From contig NZ_CP058952.1 in the NCBI RefSeq assembly GCF_013423785.1, positions 2,941,665 to 3,005,664 on the forward strand: a DNA stretch of 64,000 nucleotides, in the 5' to 3' direction. Of the stretch, positions 8,314 to 16,714 are shown one piece after another; the first letter of the stretch is position 1, and each line of letters begins with the position of its first letter. This DNA is from Chitinibacter fontanus. GTDB lineage: Bacteria; Pseudomonadota; Gammaproteobacteria; Burkholderiales; Chitinibacteraceae. Under the pieces are notes generated by a model. That model did not search any database, was not told the DNA's origin, and saw only the letters and a program-made list of their open reading frames with translations. A program made the position numbers and the translations under genes.

Positions 8314-10356
8314 TTATTTGTTAATGTAAGTCATTGCCTCAACCAACTCGCCAGTTGTAGTGTCGCCATCAGCTTCCCAGCTAAAGATGCCGCCCATGCC
8401 CATTGATTTGGCATAATCGGCTTTTAGCTTGATGTCGCGTGGTGTGTCATATGACCAGAAGGTCGAACCATCAAAGCGATAAGTTTGCTGTGTTACTGGG
8501 TGGATATATTCAGTACCAGGTGCATTTTTCAGCACTTTGTAGTCTTCAATACCCGCTTCGTAAGTACCTTTGGCTGCGCCAGTCGCTTTTTGGTACAGGC
8601 CATTGTTCACATTTGCTACGCCAGTCCAGCCGCGGCCGTAGAATGGAACGCCCATGTGCAGTTTAGCTGCAGGTACGCCGCGCGCGATCAAGTCTTTAAC
8701 CGCCGCATCGGTGTAGTACTTGCTCACTTTGCCTGTTTTTGGATCAACAGTGCGTGGGCTTGCTGGATCTTGATACAAGTTTGACTGGAAGTCGGTTGGA
8801 CCTTGTGCATCCCAGCCGCCGTTGTAGTCGTAGGACATGATGTTGATCCAGTCGAGGTATTTGCTGTACTCGGCAGGAGCTGTCGCAGCAATTTTCTCGT
8901 CGCCAGCGCCGATAGCAACGGTCAGCAAGTATTTCTTGCCGTTCGTGGCGCCCAACGCGTCAAGTTGTTTGCGGAACTCTTGCATCAACAATGTGTAATT
9001 GGCTTTGTCATTCACAGGGTCAACTGTGTTGGTGCCAATACCTTGTACGCCTGGATATTCCCAGTCGATATCGATACCGTCAAACACGCCTGCACCAGTG
9101 CCTGGGCCGCCCGCATTTGAAGCTGCGTCAAATGGCAGATTACCTTTAATCCATACGTCGATACATGAAGATACTAATGCTTGACGCAGAGCTGGCGTTG
9201 CAGAAGCTGCTGAGAAGTATTTAGACCAAGTCCAGCCGCCCAATGAAATCAGAGCTTTTAGATTTGGATTTTTTGCTTTCAGCTTTTTCAGCTGATTCAT
9301 ATTGCCTTTCAGATTAACTTGCTGGCCATCAGTGCCCCAGGCATCGGCAACGCCATCAACTGATTCATTGGCTGCAAAGCCTTTCTGGTAAACCGCCCAA
9401 GCATCACCGCCGTCTTGATTGCCAGTTTCAGCTTTATTGATGTTGGCTTGGCACTTGTATGTACCATCTGCTTGTTTGTAAACGTTAGCAAAAGAGTAGT
9501 TCAAGAAGGTCAGTTTGCTAGCTTGACCGCTGTCTTGCATGTTTTTCAGGTAGAACGCACGGCCGTAGATTGACCACTCTGCGAAGTAAGTACCAACTTG
9601 TTTCGCACCTGTGCTTGGCGGGTTTGTTGGTGAAGTCGTCGGCAGTGGTGAGGCGGTAACTACTGGCGTCGCAGTTGGTGTTGGGCTGGCTGTTACCACT
9701 GGTGTTGCGCTTGGTTTTGGAGTCGCAGTCACCGCTGGAGTATTGGTTGGTGTAGGCGTTGCGGTAACGACAGGTGTAGCCGTTGGTTTTGCAGTGACTA
9801 CTGGTGTTGCTGTTGGCGCAGTGGTTACAACTGGAGTTGCAGTAGGTGCAGGCGTAGCTTTGCCGTCACATGCCCCTAAATCTTGCCATACATCATTTGT
9901 GCCGGGCGCGTTGCCTTGAGTCCACCATTTGGCTTTGTAGTTGCGGCCATTGTAGCTAACCAGATTGCCGCCAACGTAAATTGCGCTGTCTAACCAAGCT
10001 GCATTTGTGCAGCTACCAGCTGCAGGGGTCGGTGTAGCGACTGCTGGCGTTGGAGTCGCTACTACTGGTGTAGCTGTTGGAGCTACTGGTGTTGGGGTGG
10101 CGGTAGCTGGTGTTGCAGTTGGAGCTACAGGCGTTGCAGTTGGTGTTACGCTGCCAGATTGTAGTTCCCATGGACCCCATTGTTCGGCGCCTGGTACATT
10201 GTTCTGTGTCCACCATTTTGCTTTGTAATCTTTACCTTGGTAGGTCACGATCTCGCCGCCAGTATAAACTGTGGCGCTATTCCATGCGGTGGCGGCGAAT
10301 GCTGCTGATGATGCAATAGCAACAACGGCAGAAATTGCAGTTAAACGGAAATTCAT
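8314..10356 (-). CDS. Secreted family-18 chitinase with two N-terminal chitin-binding modules (chitinase 2)
   Basis: A 680-residue chitinase with the same plan as chitinase 1. Start at 10356 with GAGAGG upstream. Signal peptide MNFRLTAISAVVAIASSAAF then A-ATAW; CBM5/12 modules at about 24-67 and 118-163, each with the YQGKDYKAKWWTQ-type aromatic platform; Pro/Thr linkers at 70-113 and 167-249; GH18 domain from about 250 with DGIDIDWE (acid Glu about 433), LGGWTWSKYF and NIMSYDYNGGWD. Catalytic domains of the two paralogues align almost without gaps, while the linkers and modules differ more, so this is a tandem duplication that has since diverged. The second enzyme has two WWTQ modules, suggesting tighter chitin binding; that is an inference. 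Confidence 0.95.
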   Translation of the reverse strand: MNFRLTAISAVVAIASSAAFAATAWNSATVYTGGEIVTYQGKDYKAKWWTQNNVPGAEQWGPWELQSGSVTPTATPVAPTATPATATPTPVAPTATPVVATPTPAVATPTPAAGSCTNAAWLDSAIYVGGNLVSYNGRNYKAKWWTQGNAPGTNDVWQDLGACDGKATPAPTATPVVTTAPTATPVVTAKPTATPVVTATPTPTNTPAVTATPKPSATPVVTASPTPTATPVVTASPLPTTSPTNPPSTGAKQVGTYFAEWSIYGRAFYLKNMQDSGQASKLTFLNYSFANVYKQADGTYKCQANINKAETGNQDGGDAWAVYQKGFAANESVDGVADAWGTDGQQVNLKGNMNQLKKLKAKNPNLKALISLGGWTWSKYFSAASATPALRQALVSSCIDVWIKGNLPFDAASNAGGPGTGAGVFDGIDIDWEYPGVQGIGTNTVDPVNDKANYTLLMQEFRKQLDALGATNGKKYLLTVAIGAGDEKIAATAPAEYSKYLDWINIMSYDYNGGWDAQGPTDFQSNLYQDPASPRTVDPKTGKVSKYYTDAAVKDLIARGVPAAKLHMGVPFYGRGWTGVANVNNGLYQKATGAAKGTYEAGIEDYKVLKNAPGTEYIHPVTQQTYRFDGSTFWSYDTPRDIKLKADYAKSMGMGGIFSWEADGDTTTGELVEAMTYINK
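9610..9858. repeat. Degenerate Pro/Thr linker repeat inside chitinase 2
   Basis: Codes for residues 167-249 as repeats of PTATPVVT(A). A second linker of the same kind lies at 10018-10149. The repeats produce spurious long frames on the plus strand. Confidence 0.85.
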
Positions 10357-10850
10357 TATTTTTCCTCTCATCCTTAGATTGGGTGCCGGTTTGGTGTGCG
10401 CTTGCAAACAAAAAGCCTGCTGGCTTAATGCGACTTACACATTGCTCTAATGGTGATGAACTCATTTTGTGATGTTCAGGCTGCCGTTGCAGGGTGTAAT
10501 TCCGGATCTGGTGTTTATAGGTAGTACCAGTGGCCGTAAGGAGTCGAGCTCTATACTGTGGGTAGTAGTGTTAGTTTCGATCACCTAGTGGACGCTAATT
10601 TTGCAGACAGGGTGTTTGGTGTCAATAGTGCTAGATCACAGCCGGGGCAAGCAAATTCAAGGTCTTTGCTGTTTTGTAAGCTGATGTTATTTCCATAAAA
10701 GAGCCGTTAATACCATTTTAATTAACCCATTGTTTTGCTGCTTGCCGCCAATTTAGAGTGAAGTGAGGATGTATCTGGCTTTGTTCTGGGTAAATACCAG
10801 TTGTCGATGGTGATATTGGGGATGAGAGAAGTAAATTGACACAGGGAATA
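10357..10850. other. Regulatory region upstream of chitinase 2
   Basis: About 490 bp without a gene. It holds the predicted promoter (10594-10625), a CRP-like half palindrome overlapping its upstream edge, and ATACC/TACCAG motifs near 10525, 10709 and 10795. Nothing with coding character is seen. Confidence 0.55.
10594..10640 (-). promoter_or_regulatory. Predicted promoter of chitinase 2 with CRP-like box
   Basis: The block GCTAATTTTGCAGAC (10594-10608), 11 bases, then TGTCAA (10620-10625) matches that of chitinase 1 exactly in sequence and spacing. Read on the minus strand it gives TTGACA and a -10 of the AAAATT/CAAAAT type. Directly upstream, TGTGATCTAG (minus strand, 10640-10631) is a perfect half of a CRP site, centred near -43 from the predicted start, a class II position. 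Confidence 0.55.
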
Positions 10851-10880
10851 AAAAACAAAGGCAGCCAATGGCTGCCTTTG
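10851..10880 (-). terminator. Terminator of sodB
   Basis: Perfect 11-bp stem CAAAGGCAGCC (10856-10866) / GGCTGCCTTTG (10870-10880), loop AAT, followed on the minus strand by a T run (10855-10850). It lies about 58 bases past the sodB stop. Confidence 0.93.
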
Positions 10881-10937
10881 TAAGTGGCGAGTGCGAGTTA
10901 AAATTATTTCACGCTACCCACGAAAAAACTGTCTGAA

Positions 10938-11531
10938 TTATGCTGCAAAGCGGTTTGCAACCACGTTCCAGTCAACCAGTTTCCAGAAGCCTTCCAGGTA
11001 ATTAGGGCGGCTGTTACGGTAGTCAATATAGTAAGCGTGCTCCCAAACGTCAGCGGTGAGCAGAGCTGTGTCGCTGGTGGTCAGTGGTGTGCCAGCTGCG
11101 CCTGTATTGACAATATCTAAGCTGCCATCAGCTTTTTTCACCAGCCAAGTCCAGCCTGAGCCAAAGTTACCAGCAGCAGAGGTATTAAATGCTTTTTTGA
11201 ACTCATCGAATGAGCCCCATTTTGCATTGATTGCATCTGCCAACGCACCGGCTGGAGCGCGGTCTTCACCGGCTGGGTTTGGCGCAAAGCCTAGCCAGAA
11301 GAAGGTGTGGTTCCAAGTTTGTGCTGCATTGTTGTACAGACCACCTGCGGGTGCAGTTTTAACGATTTCTTCGAGTGATTTGCTCTCGTTATCAGTGCCC
11401 TTGATCAGGTTGTTCAGGTTGGTGATATAGGTTTGGTGATGTTTGCCGTAGTGGAAAGACAAAGTTTCCGCTGACATAAATGGTGCCAATGCGTCTTGAG
11501 CGTAAGGTAGTTCTGGAAGTTTGTGTTCCAT
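10938..11531 (-). CDS. sodB: Superoxide dismutase, Fe-type
   Basis: A 197-residue cytoplasmic enzyme that dismutates superoxide to oxygen and peroxide. The start gives [24 protein letters not shown] lies 9 bases upstream. Metal ligands are visible: His in SFHYGKHH (about 27), His in NHTFFW (about 74), and Asp and His in [13 protein letters not shown]. The [11 protein letters not shown] and FGSGW patterns favour an iron enzyme over manganese or cambialistic forms, though metal use cannot be settled from sequence. It is a single-gene unit with its own terminator. Confidence 0.95.
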   Translation of the reverse strand: MEHKLPELPYAQDALAPFMSAETLSFHYGKHHQTYITNLNNLIKGTDNESKSLEEIVKTAPAGGLYNNAAQTWNHTFFWLGFAPNPAGEDRAPAGALADAINAKWGSFDEFKKAFNTSAAGNFGSGWTWLVKKADGSLDIVNTGAAGTPLTTSDTALLTADVWEHAYYIDYRNSRPNYLEGFWKLVDWNVVANRFAA

Positions 11532-11620
11532 TTGGTTTTTCTCCGGTTGGGTGGTCATCATCTGAGATATTGCGCTGTGGCGACATTTTTCAAGAGGCAT
11601 TGTTCTGTTTGGTTGCCTTC

Positions 11621-11725
11621 GTGCGCTATGGTATCGTGAAAGCCCGCGCAAGGCAGCTGGCGCGTTACAAAAAAGAATTCTTCGCGGCCCCGCAATGCTG
11701 GTTTAGCGAATTACCTGAGTGGTGA
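11621..11725 (+). CDS. Possible short peptide or gene remnant before the CobD-like gene
   Basis: From a GTG at 11621 a 34-codon frame ends 3 bases before the next ATG, giving a basic peptide ([20 protein letters not shown] and WFSELPEW at the end). The composition looks protein-like rather than random and the spacing would allow translational coupling to the next gene. There is no good ribosome site and I recognise no family. It could be the tail of a lost gene or a leader peptide. Confidence 0.25.
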   Translation: MRYGIVKARARQLARYKKEFFAAPQCWFSELPEW

Positions 11726-11728
11726 GTT

Positions 11729-12649
11729 ATGAGTATTTTATCTTTGATATTGGCTTTGGCGCTTGAGCAGCTGCGGCCGATTAGTAATCGCAATCCAATT
11801 TATTTATTGTTTGTGCGGATTGCCAATCAAATGGGTAATGGTCTGAATGCGGGTGAGTATCGTAATGGGGTATATGCCTGGCTGATCGCGGTGGTGCCTT
11901 TGCTGGCTGTTGCGGTGGGGGGGTATTGGTTTTTTGCCAAATTCAATTTTGTGGCGGCTATGTTCTGGAATGTGGCTGTACTGTATCTGCTCATGGGGTT
12001 TCGTCAGTTTAGCTATGCTTTTACGGGTATCTCGAAGGCTTTGCAATCCGATGATTTGCAAGGTGCGCGGCAGATGTTGGGCGATTGGACTGGGCAATCA
12101 ACCTCAGAATTGAGCGAGGCCGAAATCGCGCGGCTCACCATCGAGCAAGGTGTGGTTGATTCGCATCGCTATGTATTTGGCACAATTTTCTGGTTTGTGG
12201 CGCTGTCATGGTTTGCCGGTCCAGCGGGTGCTGTGTTGTACCGTGCGGCTAGTTTGTTGCAAGCCAAGTGGGGTGGGCATGGTGATGTATTTGGCCGATT
12301 TGCAGACACGGCCATGGACGCGCTTGATTTTATTCCTGTTCGTTTGGCTGCGATTAGTTTTGCTATTGTGGGTAATTTCGAAGATGCGGTGTATTGCTGG
12401 CGCGAGCAAGCGGCGCAATGGATGGATCAGGATTACGGTATTTTGCTCGCCTCAGCTGCGGGCGCTTTAGGCGTGCGCTTGGGCGAGGCGCTGCATCAGG
12501 ATCACACCGTGAAGTTTCGCCCTGAGCTGGGTGTGGGGGCGCAAGCCAGTACGGATGATCTGGTAAGTGCGGTGGCGCTAGTGTGGCGTGCCGCGATTCT
12601 TTGGTTGGCGGTTATTTTACTGTTTTCGATCGCGCAATGGTTGTCTTAA
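11729..12649 (+). CDS. CobD/CbiB-like (AmpE-type) membrane protein
   Basis: A 306-residue inner-membrane protein with four or five hydrophobic segments (about 50-72, 78-97, 150-175 and 280-305). It starts MSILSLILALALEQLRP, the typical opening of the CobD/CbiB family in betaproteobacteria. True CbiB makes adenosylcobinamide, but no cobalamin genes are near, and members of this type are usually annotated only as CobD/CbiB family or AmpE-like regulatory proteins. It lies 15 bases before the FAH-family gene and may share its transcript. The exact function is not known to me. Confidence 0.75.
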   Translation: MSILSLILALALEQLRPISNRNPIYLLFVRIANQMGNGLNAGEYRNGVYAWLIAVVPLLAVAVGGYWFFAKFNFVAAMFWNVAVLYLLMGFRQFSYAFTGISKALQSDDLQGARQMLGDWTGQSTSELSEAEIARLTIEQGVVDSHRYVFGTIFWFVALSWFAGPAGAVLYRAASLLQAKWGGHGDVFGRFADTAMDALDFIPVRLAAISFAIVGNFEDAVYCWREQAAQWMDQDYGILLASAAGALGVRLGEALHQDHTVKFRPELGVGAQASTDDLVSAVALVWRAAILWLAVILLFSIAQWLS

Positions 12650-12664
12650 TAGAGGTATTTGACT

Positions 12665-13321
12665 GTGGCTATTATTAATGTTGGTGCGCAGCAATATACC
12701 GTGAATAATATTTTTTGCGTTGCGCGTAATTATGTCGCGCATGCACAGGAAATGGGTTCGCACATTGCAGATGAACCCATGATTTTCATTAAGCCCAATT
12801 CGGCGGTGCTGCAAAGTGGACAAGCGATTGCGCTGCCCGCTTGGTCGAGCGAGGTGCATCATGAGCTGGAATTGGTGGCGCTGATTGGTCAGGGTGGTAA
12901 AGATATCGCTGAAGCTGATGCTTTGCGCCATGTGGCAGGATATGGCTTGGGTTTGGATTTAACGGCCCGTGATGTGCAGGCTGCGGCGAAAAAGGCGGGT
13001 AATCCTTGGACTCTGGCTAAGGGTTTTGATGGTGCAGCGGTATTAACGCAGTTTGTGGTGGCTGATGCGATTGATCCCACTCAGCAGCACTTTACTTTGC
13101 AGATTAACCAGCAGCTACGACAGTCGGCACAAACTCAGGATATGGCATTTCCGGTTGCTAAGCTGATCGCGTGGCTGTCGAGTAAATTTACCCTGCAGCC
13201 TGGTGATTTGATTTATACCGGCACGCCTGAAGGGGTGGGCCCTATCGTGGCGGGGGACGAGTTGTGCCTAGAGTGGCCAGGCGTTTTGTGTGAAAAATTC
13301 ACGGTTTGCGCAGCGTCGTAA
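12665..13321 (+). CDS. Fumarylacetoacetate hydrolase family protein (FAHD1-like)
   Basis: A protein of about 219 residues of the FAH C-terminal fold. I prefer the GTG at 12665 because AGAGG lies 9 bases upstream; a TTG at 12659 is only 3 bases from it. Family features: FCVARNYVAHAQEMG, the metal-ligand glutamates in HHELELVALIG, GYGLGLDLTARDVQ, WTLAKGFDG and LIYTGTPEGVGP. Proteins of this size act as acylpyruvate hydrolases or oxaloacetate decarboxylases with Mg or Mn in the cytoplasm. Nothing nearby points to an aromatic catabolic pathway, so a housekeeping oxaloacetate or acylpyruvate role is most likely. Confidence 0.88.
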   Translation: MAIINVGAQQYTVNNIFCVARNYVAHAQEMGSHIADEPMIFIKPNSAVLQSGQAIALPAWSSEVHHELELVALIGQGGKDIAEADALRHVAGYGLGLDLTARDVQAAAKKAGNPWTLAKGFDGAAVLTQFVVADAIDPTQQHFTLQINQQLRQSAQTQDMAFPVAKLIAWLSSKFTLQPGDLIYTGTPEGVGPIVAGDELCLEWPGVLCEKFTVCAAS

Positions 13322-13343
13322 GCTGATTTGCCGATCGATGATC

Positions 13344-13369
13344 AAACCGCCCTTTGTGGCGGTTTTTTT
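13344..13369 (+). terminator. Terminator after the FAH-family gene
   Basis: Stem AACCGCC (13345-13351) / GGCGGTT (13358-13364), 6-base loop, followed by a T run to 13369. Confidence 0.92.
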
Positions 13370-13472
13370 ATGGCGAAATATCTGCGCACCTATTGCATAC
13401 GGGCTTTAATAAAAAGTGGTACGCCAAAGTGTGGCGTTATTGGTTCGGTGAAATTTCATGGAGGGTGGCGAG

Positions 13473-14237
13473 ATGCCACTGATTGTTTCTAGTTGGTCGG
13501 CTTTTTGGTCTTCGGCCGAAGTTCATGCCAATTTGCTGATTGTTTGTACTTTACTCGGAGCGCTGGCGCTGGGCTTGTTACTTGGGTATGAGCGCAGCTA
13601 CCACGGGCGTGCCGCTGGGATGCGGACTTATGCTTTGGTTTGCATGGCAAGCTCGGCGGCGGTTATCGTCGCAGGTTTTCCCAATCAGTGGTATGGCGGT
13701 TATTTGTCCAATCAGCAGATCGCAGCTGCCGTATTGAGTGGCGATCCTACGCGTGTCATTCAGGGGGTATTAACTGGGGTGGGTTTTTTGTGCGCTGGTG
13801 TGATTATGAAGGAAGGGATGAATATCAGCGGCTTGACTACGGCGGCATCGATTTGGGTGGCATCGGTGATTGGCATTTTAATCGGTGTCGGGTTTTATTT
13901 GTCGGCGATCGTGCTGTCGGTGCTGTCAGCTAGCTTGATGATGTGGGGCGCTCGTTTGGAAGGCTATTTGCCTTCACGGCCAGCCATTGGCGTGCGTTTA
14001 CGCTTTCGCAATGGGCACCCGTCGTCCGAGCAGGTGCTTCGGAGTTTTGTGCATACCCATGGCTACGATTTGGCGAGTGGTACGGTCACCATCGATTTGC
14101 AGCAAGGGCGACAAGAATGGCATTTTGTCTGCGTAGCGCATGATAAACGCGCAGGCTCGCCATTGGGGCAGTTGGCGGAAGTGTTGGCTCGTTTGGATGG
14201 CTTGGAAGATTATCAGCTGACCCATGCTAGAAACTAG
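13473..14237 (+). CDS. MgtC/SapB family membrane protein
   Basis: A 254-residue protein. The ATG at 13458 is followed at once by GGAGGG (13460-13465), which is ideally placed for the ATG at 13473, so I start there. The N-terminal half has four membrane helices with the MgtC signatures GLLLGYERSYHGRAAGMRTY and GVGFLCAGVIMKEG...GLTTAASIWV; the C-terminal half is a soluble ACT-like domain. MgtC proteins help in adaptation to low magnesium and acid stress, in part by inhibiting the F-type ATPase; the role in environmental bacteria is less clear. No magnesium leader or partner transporter is seen here. Confidence 0.88.
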   Translation: MPLIVSSWSAFWSSAEVHANLLIVCTLLGALALGLLLGYERSYHGRAAGMRTYALVCMASSAAVIVAGFPNQWYGGYLSNQQIAAAVLSGDPTRVIQGVLTGVGFLCAGVIMKEGMNISGLTTAASIWVASVIGILIGVGFYLSAIVLSVLSASLMMWGARLEGYLPSRPAIGVRLRFRNGHPSSEQVLRSFVHTHGYDLASGTVTIDLQQGRQEWHFVCVAHDKRAGSPLGQLAEVLARLDGLEDYQLTHARN

Positions 14238-14240
14238 CAT

Positions 14241-14289
14241 GGGTATATGGTTGTAGGTCATATTGTGGCTGATTTTTTGGGATATACCT
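14241..14289. repeat. Dispersed ~50-bp GGGTAT...ATACCC element, copy A
   Basis: Arms GGTATAT (14242-14248) and ATATACC (14282-14288), 47 bp overall, between the convergent ends of the mgtC-like gene and tsaD. Read in reverse its inner part (GACCTACAACCATATACC) resembles copy C (GACCTCAACCATATACCC). Confidence 0.6.
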
Positions 14290-14297
14290 AGGTGATG

Positions 14298-15320
14298 TTA
14301 AGTGCGTTCCAAGCTGGCTAGGTCCCAGCGTGGCTGGATAGCAAATGAGCCCGCGCTTTGCTGAAATTTCAGGCGCTGCGCCCCAGCGTAGGCAATCATT
14401 GCGCCATTGTCGGTGCACAAGGCCATGGGGGGGTAAAAGACTTCCAGTTTTCGTTTCTTCGCGGCGTCGTTCAGCGCAGCGCGCAATTGGCGATTGGCGC
14501 CTACACCACCAGCGATGACTAGGCGTTGCATACCAGTTTGCTTGAGTGCCGCCAGTGATTTTTTGACCAATACTTCAACGATGGCTTCTTGAAAAGCAGC
14601 GCAAATGTCGGCGCGGGTGGCGTCGTCAAGCGGGGCTTCTTTGCTTTGCTGGGTAACTAAATTGAGTACGGCGGTTTTAAGTCCTGAGAAGCTCATATCC
14701 AGTGAGCCAGAGTGCAGCATGGGTCGCGGTAACGTGAATCGAGTCGCATCGCCCGTATCAGCCAATTTAGATAAGGCAGGCCCACCAGGGTATCCCAAAC
14801 CCAATAGTTTGGCTGATTTGTCGAATGCTTCGCCTGCCGCATCATCGACTGTTTCGCCAAGTAATTCATAGTGGCCAACGCCGTGAACTGCCATGAGTTG
14901 GGTGTGGCCGCCTGAAACCAGTAGCGCCACAAATGGAAATTGTGGTGCAGGATCGGCAAGGCAAGGGGAAAGCAAATGCCCCTCTAGATGATGAACCGCA
15001 ATGGTCGGTTTATTCAGGGCAAATGCCATGGCATTGGCAACCGAAGCGCCAACTAATAGAGCGCCAGCTAGGCCGGGGCCGGCAGTGTAGGCAATTGCAT
15101 CGATATCAGATAGTTGGCGCTGCGCTTCTGTTAGGCATGCTGTGGTCAGTGGGAGCACGCGACGAATATGGTCGCGCGAGGCAAGCTCGGGGACGACGCC
15201 GCCGTACTCACTATGCATGGCGATCTGGGTGTGTAATTGGTGTGCTAGTAAACCGAGCTCAGTGTCGTATAATGCGACCCCTGTTTCATCGCAAGATGAT
15301 TCAATCCCCAAAACCAACAT
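14298..15320 (-). CDS. tsaD: tRNA threonylcarbamoyladenosine transferase TsaD
   Basis: A 340-residue ASKHA-fold protein that, with TsaB and TsaE, transfers the threonylcarbamoyl group to A37 of ANN-decoding tRNAs. Start at 15320 gives [19 protein letters not shown], the standard N-terminus; the longer frame upstream overlaps the rpsU promoter. Metal-binding HHLEGH (iron), [24 protein letters not shown] and [13 protein letters not shown] are visible. It is transcribed divergently from rpsU, an arrangement kept in many proteobacteria. No terminator with a T run follows; the repeat copy A lies there. Confidence 0.97.
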   Translation of the reverse strand: MLVLGIESSCDETGVALYDTELGLLAHQLHTQIAMHSEYGGVVPELASRDHIRRVLPLTTACLTEAQRQLSDIDAIAYTAGPGLAGALLVGASVANAMAFALNKPTIAVHHLEGHLLSPCLADPAPQFPFVALLVSGGHTQLMAVHGVGHYELLGETVDDAAGEAFDKSAKLLGLGYPGGPALSKLADTGDATRFTLPRPMLHSGSLDMSFSGLKTAVLNLVTQQSKEAPLDDATRADICAAFQEAIVEVLVKKSLAALKQTGMQRLVIAGGVGANRQLRAALNDAAKKRKLEVFYPPMALCTDNGAMIAYAGAQRLKFQQSAGSFAIQPRWDLASLERT

Positions 15321-15403
15321 GTGTTGCCAACCTAAAGAAGCCACAAAAACAATATGGTAGCTGGCGTGGGCGCAACAATAAAGCACAAGATGTTTTTCTG
15401 GCT

Positions 15404-15432
15404 TTGACAAGTGTGGAGAAATTGGGGATAAT
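15404..15432 (+). promoter_or_regulatory. Sigma-70 promoter of the rpsU operon
   Basis: TTGACA (15404-15409), a 17-base spacer, and GATAAT (15427-15432). The predicted start point is near 15439, giving a leader of about 57 nt before rpsU. It drives the macromolecular synthesis operon. Confidence 0.85.
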
Positions 15433-15495
15433 GCCACCCTTTACTAGTTTCTCTAGCCGTTTTTGGCTATAGCTTTTTATTACAGGACTCGATTA

Positions 15496-15708
15496 ATGCC
15501 TTCAGTTCGCGTTAAAGAAAACGAACCATTCGAAGTAGCAATGCGCCGCTTCAAGCGTTCTGTTGAAAAAACTGGCCTGCTCACCGAACTTCGTGCTCGC
15601 GAGTTCTACGAGAAGCCAACTGCTGAACGTAAACGTAAATTGGCTGCTGCTGTTAAGCGTCAACACAAACGTCTGCGTAGCCAGCAATTGCCAGCTAAAC
15701 TCTACTAA
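15496..15708 (+). CDS. rpsU: 30S ribosomal protein S21
   Basis: A 70-residue very basic protein that belongs to the 30S subunit and helps base pairing at initiation. [20 protein letters not shown] and the Arg/Lys-rich C-terminus ([19 protein letters not shown]) are typical. The start is the ATG at 15496 with AGGAC upstream; the longer in-frame extension is in the leader. First gene of the rpsU-dnaG-rpoD cluster; a terminator follows that may reduce read-through into the downstream genes. Confidence 0.97.
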   Translation: MPSVRVKENEPFEVAMRRFKRSVEKTGLLTELRAREFYEKPTAERKRKLAAAVKRQHKRLRSQQLPAKLY

Positions 15709-15740
15709 GCTCATCCTTAGTAAAAGTTTGCAGCAATAAG

Positions 15741-15770
15741 CAAAAGGTCGCCATGTGCGACCTTTTGTTG
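15741..15770 (+). terminator. Terminator/attenuator after rpsU
   Basis: Perfect 11-bp stem CAAAAGGTCGC (15741-15751) / GCGACCTTTTG (15757-15767), loop CATGT, with T-rich sequence following. As in other rpsU-dnaG-rpoD operons it probably lets only part of the transcription continue. Confidence 0.88.
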
Positions 15771-15832
15771 TTTATGTCCCTTGTGTTTGCTAATGTTGCA
15801 CATCACTGATGTTCGCTAGATTGGAGTCAAAA

Positions 15833-16273
15833 ATGAGCTTGAAAGCGCGAATTACCGCTGATATGAAAACAGCAATGAAAGAAAAGCAGGCAGAGCGTTT
15901 GGGTACTATTCGTTTATTGTTAGCGGCGATGAAGCAGCGTGAAGTGGATGAGCGCATTGAGCTAAGTGATACCGATGTTGCCGCGATTGTTGAAAAAATG
16001 ATCAAGCAGCGCAAAGACAGTATTTCGCAATTTGAAGCTGCTCAGCGTCAAGATTTGGCTGATAAAGAAAAGGCAGAGCTTGAAGTGTTGATGGGCTATA
16101 TGCCGCAGCAGTTTTCGGCTGCAGAAATTACCGCATTTTTGGACGAAGCGATTGCGACGCATGGCAACGCTACCTCAAGCATGGGCAAAATCATGGCCGA
16201 TCTAAAGCCTAAACTGGCTGGTCGTGCCGATATGGCTGAAGTGAGTAAACTAATTAAAGCGCGTTTGGCCTGA
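15833..16273 (+). CDS. yqeY: GatB/YqeY family protein
   Basis: A 146-residue helical protein with the YqeY pattern: MSLKARITADMKTAMKEKQ, then RLGTIRLLLAAMKQREVDER, LEVLMGYMPQQ and MGKIMADLKPKLAGRADM. The start at 15833 has GGAG 6 bases upstream. The C-terminal half is like the tail domain of the GatB amidotransferase subunit and probably binds tRNA, but the cellular role is unknown. It commonly lies between rpsU and dnaG. The next gene starts 3 bases after its stop. Confidence 0.93.
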   Translation: MSLKARITADMKTAMKEKQAERLGTIRLLLAAMKQREVDERIELSDTDVAAIVEKMIKQRKDSISQFEAAQRQDLADKEKAELEVLMGYMPQQFSAAEITAFLDEAIATHGNATSSMGKIMADLKPKLAGRADMAEVSKLIKARLA

Positions 16274-16275
16274 GT

Positions 16276-16710
16276 ATGTCTGTTCGTGTTGCTCAGTTGG
16301 AAGATTTGCCAGCCTTCTTGCGCCTCATGCTTGAACTGAATCCAGAAGATCCAATTCTGGAGCCCATGCAGGTTGAGAGTATTTGGCGGCAACTGCTTGC
16401 GACTGCATTGGTGTTGGTAAAAGAGCTTGATGGCGTTTTGGTTGCGACCTGCACGTTAGTTCTTGTACCAAATTTGAGTAGGGGTGCGCGCTCGTACGGC
16501 TTGATTGAAAATGTGGTGACTTTAGTTGCTTACCGTGGTCAAGGGTATGGACGTGCCGTCTTGCAAGCGGCTTTGTCTGAAGCTTGGCGGCGCTCATGTT
16601 ATAAAGTGATGCTGTCAACCAGTGCGCGAACCGCCGGAGTCTTGGATTTTTATCGTCGTTGCGGTTTTAAAGATGGCGTTAAAGTGGGTTTCGTTGCGAT
16701 TCCGGATTAG
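16276..16710 (+). CDS. GNAT family acetyltransferase
   Basis: A 144-residue single-domain GNAT protein. The acetyl-CoA binding motif A is visible as VTLVAYRGQGYGRAVLQAAL (about 88-107), preceded by a YGLIENVV strand and followed by the motif B stretch YRRCGF. The substrate cannot be told; small proteins of this type acetylate antibiotics, amino acids, polyamines or protein N-termini. It sits between yqeY and dnaG with 3- and 4-base gaps and is therefore co-transcribed with the macromolecular synthesis operon. Confidence 0.88.
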   Translation: MSVRVAQLEDLPAFLRLMLELNPEDPILEPMQVESIWRQLLATALVLVKELDGVLVATCTLVLVPNLSRGARSYGLIENVVTLVAYRGQGYGRAVLQAALSEAWRRSCYKVMLSTSARTAGVLDFYRRCGFKDGVKVGFVAIPD

Positions 16711-16714
16711 ATAG

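Noticed and set aside
9610-10149. Repeated units that could suggest a CRISPR array
   Set aside because: Units are degenerate, in frame with the chitinase and code for PTATPVV repeats; there are no fixed spacers.
14933-15472. Plus-strand 179-codon frame opposite tsaD
   Set aside because: Arg/Gln-rich shadow of tsaD that also runs through the rpsU promoter.
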